From: Streptomyces sp. MA5143a
Lineage (GTDB): Bacteria; Actinomycetota; Actinomycetes; Streptomycetales; Streptomycetaceae
Direction: 5' to 3'
Length of the DNA stretch: 64,000 nucleotides
Assembly (NCBI RefSeq): GCF_900290235.1
Contig: NZ_OLMK01000028.1
Location: 124,001-188,000 of the forward strand
The notes below the pieces were generated by a model that searched no databases, was not told the origin of the DNA, and worked only from the letters and a program-made list of their open reading frames with translations. Position 1 is the stretch's first letter, and every line of letters starts with the position of its first letter. A program made the position numbers and the translations under genes. Below, piece by piece: positions 35,316 to 45,421 of the stretch.

Positions 35316-35700
35316 ACGGCGAACGGCAACGGTGCCCGCGGCAACCTGGCGGCGGCGCCCGCAGCAGCCCGACGACTGGGGGCGCGCCAGCCCGGCGGCG
35401 ATGCCCGCGGTACCCCAGCGGCAATGTGCGCAGCACCCTGCCGCGATGCCCACCCCAGCCCGGCGGCGCCTGCGGCAGCCCAGCGGCAGTGTGCGCGACA
35501 ACCCGGCGACGACGCCCGCAACAGCCCAACGGCGATAGGCACGGCAGGCCAGCGGCGGTGGGCGCCGCAACCCGACGGCGACGGGCACGGCAGGCCAGCG
35601 GCTGTGGGCGCCGCAACCCGACGGCGACGGGCACGGCAGGCCAGCCAGGGGCCCACGGCAGCCCGGTGGCTGTGGGCGCGGTAGCCCGGCGGTACCGGGG
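35316..35700. repeat. Degenerate 23-bp tandem repeat array (about 16 units)
   Basis: Units start at about 35344, 35367, 35390, 35413, 35436, 35458, 35478, 35501, 35524, 35547, 35570, 35593, 35616, 35639, 35661 and 35684. Almost all are 22 or 23 bp; the unit at 35458 is 20. The approximate consensus starts GCCCRRCGGCGATGGGCRCG and ends GCA. The units at 35547, 35593, 35570 and 35616 form two nearly identical 46-bp pairs. A ragged lead-in begins near 35316. It lies between convergent genes. Flanks 35134-35315 and 35701-35907 show no gene; the long open frames here are a by-product of the repeat. Confidence 0.8.
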
Positions 35701-35907
35701 CCGACCCGGGTGGCGGGGCTCTCGACGGCCGTCAGCCGGCTCGGCGTCCGTGCTCGTCGGCAGGCGTCCCGCTCCGGTGGCCGCGCCGCGCGGCGTCCGC
35801 TCGCGCCGCCCCGGCGCGGCCACTCACACCCCTGACGGGGCCGGTCCCCGGCCCCGCGCGGCCCGCCGGTGCCACCCGTCGCCGTTGCAGTCCCCGCCGC
35901 ATGCCAC

Positions 35908-35945
35908 AGCCCGGGGGCGGAGTCCTGTGACTCCGCCCCCGGGCT
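35908..35945. terminator. Strong bidirectional terminator, 17-bp perfect stem
   Basis: The arms 35908-35924 and 35929-35945 (AGCCCGGGGGCGGAGTC and its complement) are perfectly paired around a CTGT loop. It lies 17 bases past the bldKE stop and ends transcription from both the bldK operon and the plus-strand cassette. Confidence 0.93.
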
Positions 35946-35962
35946 GGTGGGTGACCCAGGTG

Positions 35963-37105
35963 TCAGTCCTTGGCGGGCTTCGACTCGGTGTCGTCGGCCG
36001 CGTCCTTCTCCAACGCCTTCAGCGCCGGGTCCAGGACGACGTCCTCGGCGCGGGCCTCCGTGGTGGGGTCCTCCGGGAAGTGGCAGGCCGTCAGGTGGCC
36101 GTCACGGTTGCCGGAGAGCTGCACCAGCGGCGGCTCCTCGCTGGCGCACTTGTCCTGCGCCTTCCAGCAGCGGGTACGGAAGCGGCAGCCGGACGGCGGG
36201 GAGATCGGCGAGGGGACGTCGCCGTAGAGGCGGATCCGCTCCCTGTCCCCGGTCTCGTCGTCGACCGCGACCTCGGGGACCGCGGAGAGGAGGGCGTGGG
36301 TGTACGGGTGGCGCGGCCGGTTGTAGATGGAGTCACGGTCGCCGACCTCGACCACCTTGCCGAGGTACATGACCGCGACGCGCTGCGAGAAGTGCCGGAC
36401 GATCGCGAGGTCGTGGGCGATGAACAGGAAGGCGATGCCCAGCTCCTGCTGCACCTTCTGGAGCAGGTTCACCACCTGCGCCTGGATCGACACGTCCAGC
36501 GCGGAGACCGGTTCGTCCGCCACGATCAGCTTCGGGTTCAGTGCCAGGGCACGGGCGACGCCGATGCGCTGGCGCTGACCGCCGGAGAACTCGTGCGGGA
36601 AGCGGTTGTAGTGCTCCGGGTTGAGGCCGACCAGCTCAAGGAGCTCACGGACCTTCTTCTCCTGGCCGCCCTCGGGCTCGATCCCGTTGACCTCCATCGG
36701 CGACTTGATGATGGAGCCGACGGTCTGCCGCGGGTTCAGCGAGGAGTACGGGTCCTGGAAGATCATCTGGATCTCGGACCGCACCGGCGCCAACTGCTTG
36801 CGCGAGGCGTGGGTGATGTCCTGACCCATGTAGCTGATCTTGCCGGCGGTCGGCTCCAGCAACCGGGTGATCAGCCGGCCGGTGGTGGACTTCCCGCAGC
36901 CGGACTCGCCCACCAGGCCGACGCTCTCGCCGACGCCGACGGTCAGATCGACGCCGTCGACGGCCTGCACGGCGCCGACCTTGCGCTTGATCGGGAAGCC
37001 GCCGTAGATGGGGAAGTGCTTGGTGAGCCCCTGCACCTCGAGAAGGGTCTCCGTCGAGGCGTCGGTGGGGCCCTGCTGTGCGGGGAGGGTGAGGTTGTCG
37101 CTCAT
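35963..37105 (-). CDS. bldKE: BldK oligopeptide transporter ATPase (OppF type)
   Basis: A 380-residue ATPase, last gene of the bldK-type operon. Walker [10 protein letters not shown], signature [17 protein letters not shown], Walker [14 protein letters not shown]-loop [11 protein letters not shown], and the Cys-rich tail [16 protein letters not shown]. The acidic and lysine-rich C-terminal end (DTESKPAKD) is specific. BldK in S. coelicolor imports a peptide needed for aerial mycelium formation; assignment here is by operon order and similarity. The ATG follows GGGAGAACC. Confidence 0.85.
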   Translation of the reverse strand: MSDNLTLPAQQGPTDASTETLLEVQGLTKHFPIYGGFPIKRKVGAVQAVDGVDLTVGVGESVGLVGESGCGKSTTGRLITRLLEPTAGKISYMGQDITHASRKQLAPVRSEIQMIFQDPYSSLNPRQTVGSIIKSPMEVNGIEPEGGQEKKVRELLELVGLNPEHYNRFPHEFSGGQRQRIGVARALALNPKLIVADEPVSALDVSIQAQVVNLLQKVQQELGIAFLFIAHDLAIVRHFSQRVAVMYLGKVVEVGDRDSIYNRPRHPYTHALLSAVPEVAVDDETGDRERIRLYGDVPSPISPPSGCRFRTRCWKAQDKCASEEPPLVQLSGNRDGHLTACHFPEDPTTEARAEDVVLDPALKALEKDAADDTESKPAKD

Positions 37106-37119
37106 GATCTCGGTTCTCC

Positions 37120-38181
<1,062 letters not shown>

Positions 38182-38196
38182 GGTGGTTCGTTCTTC

Positions 38197-39174
38197 CTAG
38201 GAGAGCCGGACGCGCGGGTCGATCCAGGCGTACGCGATGTCGGTGAGGATGTTCACGATCAGGATGAAGAAGGCCCCGAACATCATGACGCCCATCGTCA
38301 GGGGGAGGTCCTTGGTCTGGGCGCCGTTCACGGCCAGGCGGCCGATGCCCTGGAGCGAGAAGGTGAGCTCCGTGACCACGGCGCCGCCCAGCATGGAGCT
38401 GATGTCGATGCCGAGGACCGTGACGATCGGGATGAGCGAGCCGCGCCAGGCGTAGCGGAAGAAGACGTACTTCTTCGTCATGCCCTTGGCCCGAGCGGTG
38501 CGTACGTGCTCCTCGGCGAGCTGCTCGATCATGGAGGCGCGTGCCATACGCGTGTACTGCGCGGTGAAGATCGTGGCCATCACGACGACCGGGATGGACA
38601 TCCCGACGAACCAGGCGACCGGGTCCTCGCTGATGGGGACGTACTTCGGGTCCTCCATCCAGCCCGTGCTGTAGACGAGGACCGTCAGCGCGATCGGGCC
38701 GAGGAAGTAGATCTGGAAGGAGCTGAGCACCATCGACGAGCCCGTGGCGAACTTGTCGAGCGTGGAACCGCGCCGGTAGGCGGAGATCATGCCGGCGCCC
38801 ACACCGAAGATCAGGAAGCAGATCGTGCCACCGATGGTCAGCGTGAGGGTGGTCGGGAAGCGGTCCATGATCGTGTCCCAGACCATGTCGCCCGAGTAGA
38901 ACGACTGGCCGAGGCACGGGGCGGCGCAGTGGCCGTCCGGGAAGTCACGGCCCATCACGATGCCGGACATGAACTGCCAGAACTGCGTGGCGACCGGCAG
39001 ATTGAGGCCGAGCGCCTCGCGGATGTCCGCGATCCTCGTCGGGGAGCAGTCCCTGCCACAGGCCAGAGAGGCGTAGTCGGACGGCCCGGCGATGAAGAGG
39101 AAGAACGTGACGGCGCCGATCAGGAACAAGGTGACGACGGCACCGGCCAGGCGCCGGATGATGAACTGAAGCAT
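38197..39174 (-). CDS. bldKC: BldK oligopeptide transporter permease (OppB type)
   Basis: A 325-residue six-helix permease. External Cys loops LACGRDCSPTRIADIREALGL and CAAPCLGQSF occur here and in the orphan cassette's counterpart. The EAA loop RTARAKGMTKKYVFFRYAWRGSLIPIVT is intact. The ATG at 39172-39174 has no strong ribosome site; a GTG 14 codons upstream is an alternative. Translation may depend on the structured 98-bp gap after bldKB. Confidence 0.84.
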   Translation of the reverse strand: MLQFIIRRLAGAVVTLFLIGAVTFFLFIAGPSDYASLACGRDCSPTRIADIREALGLNLPVATQFWQFMSGIVMGRDFPDGHCAAPCLGQSFYSGDMVWDTIMDRFPTTLTLTIGGTICFLIFGVGAGMISAYRRGSTLDKFATGSSMVLSSFQIYFLGPIALTVLVYSTGWMEDPKYVPISEDPVAWFVGMSIPVVVMATIFTAQYTRMARASMIEQLAEEHVRTARAKGMTKKYVFFRYAWRGSLIPIVTVLGIDISSMLGGAVVTELTFSLQGIGRLAVNGAQTKDLPLTMGVMMFGAFFILIVNILTDIAYAWIDPRVRLS

Positions 39175-39187
39175 GGCGGGGAGGCTG

Positions 39188-39201
39188 CTCTCTGCAGAGA
39201 G
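39188..39201. other. 14-bp perfect palindrome CTCTCTGCAGAGAG
   Basis: This palindrome lies 13 bp upstream of the bldKC start codon, within the bldKB-bldKC gap. It could form a second small hairpin over the translation initiation region of bldKC or bind a dimeric protein. Confidence 0.5.
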
Positions 39202-39221
39202 GGTGGACGGTTTCACGGAAC

Positions 39222-39257
39222 CGCGGGGATGCGCTCCGCCTGGTGCGCACCCCCGCG
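39222..39257 (-). other. Large hairpin after bldKB
   Basis: A 13-bp stem (one G-U pair) with a ten-base loop, starting 15 bases after the bldKB stop codon on the minus strand. It is likely to protect the bldKB mRNA 3' end or to end a fraction of transcripts before bldKC, so that binding protein exceeds permease. Confidence 0.75.
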
Positions 39258-39272
39258 ATCAGCCGTAGGGAG

Positions 39273-41066
39273 TTACGACTTCAGGAACAGGTTGTTGACG
39301 TCGATGTAGCTCGACTCGGTGCTGTAGCGGGCACCGCCGATGTTCGAACCGTAGAGCTGGAACTGCTTGGCGTACCACAGCGGAGCAGCCGGGTTGATCT
39401 TCTCCAGGATGTAGTGGTGCGCCTCCTGCCAGGTCTTCTGCGCCGCGGTCGGCTCCTCGGAGAGGGCCTTCTTGATCAGCTCCTGGACCTTCGGGTCGTT
39501 CACGTGCGAGTAGTTCGGCGAACCGTCGGCGATCTGGTCACCGTCGTAGATCGGGGTGACGACCGTGCCCGCGGACGGCCAGTCCTGGCCCCAGCCGGTG
39601 ACGTAGATGTCGTACGGGTTCTTGACCTTGCCGATCTGCTCGTAGAAGCTCGCGGCGTCGATCTCCTTGCCGACGACCTCGATGCCGACCTTGGACAGCG
39701 CGTCCTCGAGGGCGACCTTGCGCTTCTGCTCGTTCTCGCTGTTGCGGTAGGCGAAGACCAGCTTCTTCTCGGACGCCGGGACGTCCTTCAGGAGCTCCTT
39801 GGCCTTCTTGATGTTGCCGGACGGCGTCTTCAGACGGCCGTACGGGTCATAGTCGGCCTCGTAGCCCGGCAGGGTCGGGGCGAACAGGTTCGGGGCCGGG
39901 TCGCCACCGTAGGCGCCACCCTCACCGGCGATCAGCGACTTGGAGTTCACCGCGTAGGTGACGGCGTCGCGGACCTTCTTGTTCTTGACCCGGTCCAGGT
40001 TGAAGTTCAGCACCATGACGTAGGGCTGGTAGCCCTTGATGGTGCGCTTGTTGACGGCCGGGTCGCTGATGACGTCCTGGATCTGGGTGGACTCGACGCT
40101 GCCGGTGAACTGGATGGCGTTCTTGGAGCCGCCCTGGTCCGCGATCAGACGCTTGGTCTGGGTCGACTCGGTGACACCGAAGTCGAAGTTCCAGCCGTCC
40201 ACGTACTGGTGGCGCACGGAGTCGGTCTTCGGGTCCCACTGGTCGTTCTTGACCAGCTTGAGGGCCTTGCCGACCTTGTACTCGGAGATCTTGTACGGGC
40301 CGAGGGAGACCGGGGCCTTGTCGTACTTCGCCTTCGTGTCGGTCTTCTCCGGGACGATGGAGTAGCCCGACATGGCCAGCATCTGCGGCAGGTCCGGACG
40401 CGGCTTGTCGAAGTGGAAGACGACCGTCTTGTCGTCCGGGGTGTCCAGGACCGAGGCCGGCAGGTGCTTCTTGCCGAAGCCGCCGTCCTTCAGCGCCTCG
40501 CGGTACTTCGGGCCGCTCAGCCAGGTCTGAAGGTAGTTCGGGCCGTCGAAGATGAACTCGGCGTACATGCGCTCGACGGTGTGGCGGACGTCGGCCGAGG
40601 TGATCTCGTTGCCGTTCTGGTCCTTGATGCCGTCCTTGATCGTGTACGTCCAGGTCTTGCCGCCGTCGGACGACTTGCCGGCGTCGGTGGCGATGTCACC
40701 GACGACGGACATGTTGCCCTTGCCGTCCTCCTGGAAGTTCGTCAGCCCGCGGAAGATCAGGTTGGCCACCTGGCCACCGTCGGAGACGTAGATCTGGCCC
40801 GGGTCCAGGTGCGAGAGGCCCGCCTCCTGGTAGACCTCGATGGTGCCGCCGCTCTTCGCGCCGGCCACCTCCGCGGCAGGACCGGTCGACGCGGCGGCGT
40901 CGGCGTAGGTGATCGCCTTCGACTGCTGGGCGGCCTCCTTCTGGTCCTTCTTGGAGTTGGTCCCCGAGGTGTTGCCCTTGTTCTCCGAGCACGCCGTGAG
41001 CACGAGGGAGCCGGCCGCGACGGCGACCACTATGGCGCGCGCTCTGCGCGAGGTGAGCGACTTCAT
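39273..41066 (-). CDS. bldKB: BldK oligopeptide-binding lipoprotein
   Basis: 597 residues; SBP_bac_5 lipoprotein with Sec signal and lipobox Cys26 (LVLTACSEN), then a Lys/Gly/Thr linker. Landmarks are GGTIEVYQEAGLSHLDPGQIY, TYTIKDGIKDQNGNEITSADVRHTVERM and YDIYVTGWGQDWPSAGTVVTPIYDGDQI. In S. coelicolor BldKB captures an extracellular signal peptide needed for aerial growth. I chose the ATG at 41064-41066, because it gives a typical signal peptide; upstream in-frame starts add unlikely sequence. GTAGGTG upstream is a weak ribosome site. Confidence 0.87.
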   Translation of the reverse strand: MKSLTSRRARAIVVAVAAGSLVLTACSENKGNTSGTNSKKDQKEAAQQSKAITYADAAASTGPAAEVAGAKSGGTIEVYQEAGLSHLDPGQIYVSDGGQVANLIFRGLTNFQEDGKGNMSVVGDIATDAGKSSDGGKTWTYTIKDGIKDQNGNEITSADVRHTVERMYAEFIFDGPNYLQTWLSGPKYREALKDGGFGKKHLPASVLDTPDDKTVVFHFDKPRPDLPQMLAMSGYSIVPEKTDTKAKYDKAPVSLGPYKISEYKVGKALKLVKNDQWDPKTDSVRHQYVDGWNFDFGVTESTQTKRLIADQGGSKNAIQFTGSVESTQIQDVISDPAVNKRTIKGYQPYVMVLNFNLDRVKNKKVRDAVTYAVNSKSLIAGEGGAYGGDPAPNLFAPTLPGYEADYDPYGRLKTPSGNIKKAKELLKDVPASEKKLVFAYRNSENEQKRKVALEDALSKVGIEVVGKEIDAASFYEQIGKVKNPYDIYVTGWGQDWPSAGTVVTPIYDGDQIADGSPNYSHVNDPKVQELIKKALSEEPTAAQKTWQEAHHYILEKINPAAPLWYAKQFQLYGSNIGGARYSTESSYIDVNNLFLKS

Positions 41067-41167
41067 GACGGTGTATGCACCTACCTGTCGGTTGTTATCC
41101 ATGAGTACTGCCTGACGCGGCTGGTAGGCCGACGCGGGGGCGGCAGCCACCCCCCACCAATGGACGA

Positions 41168-42214
41168 TCAGCGCCCGGACTTGGGGTCAAACGCATCCCG
41201 TACGGAGTCTCCGAGGAGGTTGAAGCACAGGATGAAGATCACCAGCGCGACGCCGGGGAAGAACATGAACGCCGGGTCCTGCTCGGCGTACTTGGCACCG
41301 GCGGCGAACAGCCGTCCCCAGTCCGGGGTGGGCTCGACGAAGCCGACACCCGCGAAGGACAGGAACGCGATGGTGAGGATCGTGCTGGGCAGCTGATACG
41401 TGAACTGCACCAGGATCGGCGAGACGACGTTCGGCAGGATCTCCTTGCGGACGATCCGCCACGGCGAGGCGCCGGACACCTTGGCCGCCTCCACGAACTC
41501 CCGCTCACGCAGAGAGAGCACGGTGGAGCGGACCAGGCGGGCCATACCCATCCAGCCCAGCAGCCACAGCACGATCAGGATCGCCACCGCCCGGAAGTAA
41601 GTGGGGGTTTCTTCCTGCGGGTCGACGAAGAACGCCGTGACCACGGGCATGAAGGCGATGAAGAACAGCTGCTGCGGGAAGGCGAGGAAGAAGTCGGTGA
41701 CGCGACCGATCCAGTAGTCGGTGCGACCGCCGAAGTAACCGCCGATGAGACCGATGATGACGCCGGTGACCATCAGGAGCACGGTCACGCCCAGCGCCAT
41801 GTAGAGCGAGGTGCGCATGCCGTACATCAGCATGGCGAACAGGTCACGTCCGTACTGCGGCTCGACACCGAACCAGTGGTCCCCCGAGACACCACCGAAG
41901 TAGCCGAGCGGCAGACCGAAGTCGTCCAGGATCGGGTTGGTGTCGACATACGTCGGGTCCTGCCCGTACAGCGTGTACGGGTTGGTCCCGCTGAGGGCCG
42001 TCATCAGGGGCGCGCACAGGGCGAGGACGAAGTAGAAAATCACTACCCCGGCGCAGATCATGCCGGTACGGTCACGCCTGAAGCGCTGCCACATGAGCTG
42101 GCCGGGGGAACGGCCCTCAAGGGTCTTGGGCTTGTCGACCTCGGAGGTCGCCGCCAGTTCGGGGTCCAAGGCGACCGCGGGCCCGGAGCCCTCGGCCTTG
42201 GTTGGACTGGTCAT
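41168..42214 (-). CDS. bldKA: BldK oligopeptide transporter permease (OppC type)
   Basis: A 348-residue permease; first gene of the bldK-type operon. Residues 1-60 are cytoplasmic, followed by six helices (TGMICAGVVIFYFVLALCAPLMTAL onward). The EAA loop EAAKVSGASPWRIVRKEILPN is intact, and the C-terminus ends DSVRDAFDPKSGR. The ATG at 42212-42214 follows GGGGGAAGAAC. The operon order permease, binding protein, permease, ATPase, ATPase is that of bldKABCDE. The promoter lies in the AT-rich stretch upstream (about 42290-42480). Confidence 0.86.
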   Translation of the reverse strand: MTSPTKAEGSGPAVALDPELAATSEVDKPKTLEGRSPGQLMWQRFRRDRTGMICAGVVIFYFVLALCAPLMTALSGTNPYTLYGQDPTYVDTNPILDDFGLPLGYFGGVSGDHWFGVEPQYGRDLFAMLMYGMRTSLYMALGVTVLLMVTGVIIGLIGGYFGGRTDYWIGRVTDFFLAFPQQLFFIAFMPVVTAFFVDPQEETPTYFRAVAILIVLWLLGWMGMARLVRSTVLSLREREFVEAAKVSGASPWRIVRKEILPNVVSPILVQFTYQLPSTILTIAFLSFAGVGFVEPTPDWGRLFAAGAKYAEQDPAFMFFPGVALVIFILCFNLLGDSVRDAFDPKSGR

Positions 42215-42570
42215 GTGTGTTCTTCCCCCGGGGGGTTGGAGAGTTGAGCGCAGCACAGATCCGGCTACCGGCGGGTTCTGCGTTTTGGGGGAACTTTCGC
42301 CAAGTGAGTCAACGCGCGTCAAGGGCGGAAGGCATAGGGATCTCCCTACCGTCCATATTTTGAGCAAAAATTGCAAAGATTGACATCTGGTCGCGCTTGA
42401 CAGGTGAGACGAGATTCCGACGTATCGGACATTCGGTGAAGGATTTTTGTTTACATGTCCGAAACTTGATCGCCGGAACACCGATATGCGAACAGTGCTT
42501 CACAGCACATCGACAGCCCGTGGAGGGGTTCACCCCGGTCCCTTCACACGCTGTCCCCTGTGCGGGCACA
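42215..42570. promoter_or_regulatory. bldK upstream region with inverted repeats
   Basis: An unusually AT-rich tract for this genome (about 42345-42450), upstream of bldKA. It contains the 14-bp inverted repeat TAGGGA-TC-TCCCTA (42335-42348), two TTGACA hexamers on the plus strand at 42380 and 42397, and a GTGCT-TCAC-AGCAC repeat at 42495-42508. These are candidates for developmental regulator sites. No gene is visible. Confidence 0.5.
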
Positions 42571-42613
42571 CCGAGGGCCCGGTCCGCCGCTGGGCGGTGG
42601 ACCGGGGCCTCGG
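42571..42613 (-). terminator. Terminator after typA
   Basis: A long imperfect stem, CCGAGGGCCCGGTCCGCCG pairing with CGGTGGACCGGGGCCTCGG, around CTGGG. It lies 41 bp past the typA stop on the minus strand. Confidence 0.8.
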
Positions 42614-42653
42614 GGACCGCGGATGACGGTCTGTCAGCCGCGCTTGGCGTCTG

Positions 42654-44567
<1,914 letters not shown>

Positions 44568-44722
44568 GTTGCGGCGTTCTCCCGGAGTGTGAGGACGGCC
44601 CTGCTGCGTACGTCTGTGTTACGCGGGCCCTGCCGGGCTGGACACGCCACGGCCTCACCCCATGGTACGGGCCCACGACGGCAGGGGCTCCCCGGGCCGT
44701 TCGGCCCCGGCTCCGTCGCAGC

Positions 44723-45349
44723 TCAGACACCCTTGACGGCGGGAGAACCCGCCGGGCACAGCCTCTCGGCGGCGGTCCGCCCGGCCGCCCCGTCCGGCGG
44801 GGTGTCGCAGGGCAGGAAGCCGCCGCCGACCCTCTCCCAGGTATGCACGTGGCCCCGGACGGGGTCGGCGCCACGGCAGCGGTAGGCGAAGTCGGCGTCG
44901 ACGAAGCCGATCTCACGCCACAGGTAGTACGCGCCCTCCAGGTCGCCCGTGTGCCGGCCGAAGGCCGTCTCCTCGGGGCCCTCGGTCTCGGACGGACCGG
45001 CGAGCGGCTCCTCGGCCTTCAGTTGTGCGCCCAGCGCCCTGATCACGCCGGCCTCGGTGGTCCCCTGCGGGGTCCCGGTGACCGTGACCCGGTGGACGGT
45101 GCGGTCCAGCGGCTTCAAGCGGGTCTCATAGGAGTCCGTGCCCGCGGGGAAGGTGACCGGCTCGCCGAGCGCCGTGAGACGGGTCAGGTGCCGGACACCG
45201 GACCAGGTGTAGGTGCCGTCGGTGCAGACGGAGGCCCGTACGTCCGGGCCCGCGGCATCGTCGGAGCCGCCGGTGCAGGCCGACGCGCCCGCCGTCAGGA
45301 GCAGCGCGGCCAGGCCCGCCGCCCCCAACCGATGTGCCGGACCCCGCAT
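44723..45349 (-). CDS. Lipoprotein of unknown function
   Basis: A 208-residue protein with a lipoprotein signal (GASAC, Cys25), then a mature domain with a few dispersed cysteines (VCTDGTYTW; AYRCRGADP; FLPCDTP; ERLCPAG). These could form two disulfides. No catalytic motif is recognised. The start at ATG 45347-45349 is chosen because it gives an ideal signal peptide. It lies 72 bp downstream of the LpqW-like gene and 155 bp upstream of typA, all on the same strand. Confidence 0.72.
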   Translation of the reverse strand: MRGPAHRLGAAGLAALLLTAGASACTGGSDDAAGPDVRASVCTDGTYTWSGVRHLTRLTALGEPVTFPAGTDSYETRLKPLDRTVHRVTVTGTPQGTTEAGVIRALGAQLKAEEPLAGPSETEGPEETAFGRHTGDLEGAYYLWREIGFVDADFAYRCRGADPVRGHVHTWERVGGGFLPCDTPPDGAAGRTAAERLCPAGSPAVKGV

Positions 45350-45421
45350 CGTCCCCCCTGTGCCGACCACCGCCCCCGGTCGTGCGGGAGCGGTGGCCGG
45401 AGCGTACGCCAGGGGGATCAC

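Noticed and set aside
35316..35700. The 23-bp array as a CRISPR
   Set aside because: Repeats are adjacent, imperfect and have no unique spacers; no cas gene is nearby.
35105..35823. Long Gly/Cys/Arg-rich open frames across the region after 35134
   Set aside because: The frames arise from the 23-bp tandem repeat, which rotates through all three reading frames; no ribosome site, no domain and no consistent codon bias.
42397..42430. Plus-strand TTGACA promoter upstream of bldK pointing to typA
   Set aside because: No plus-strand gene follows, and no matching -10 is at the right distance; it may be chance in an AT-rich stretch.
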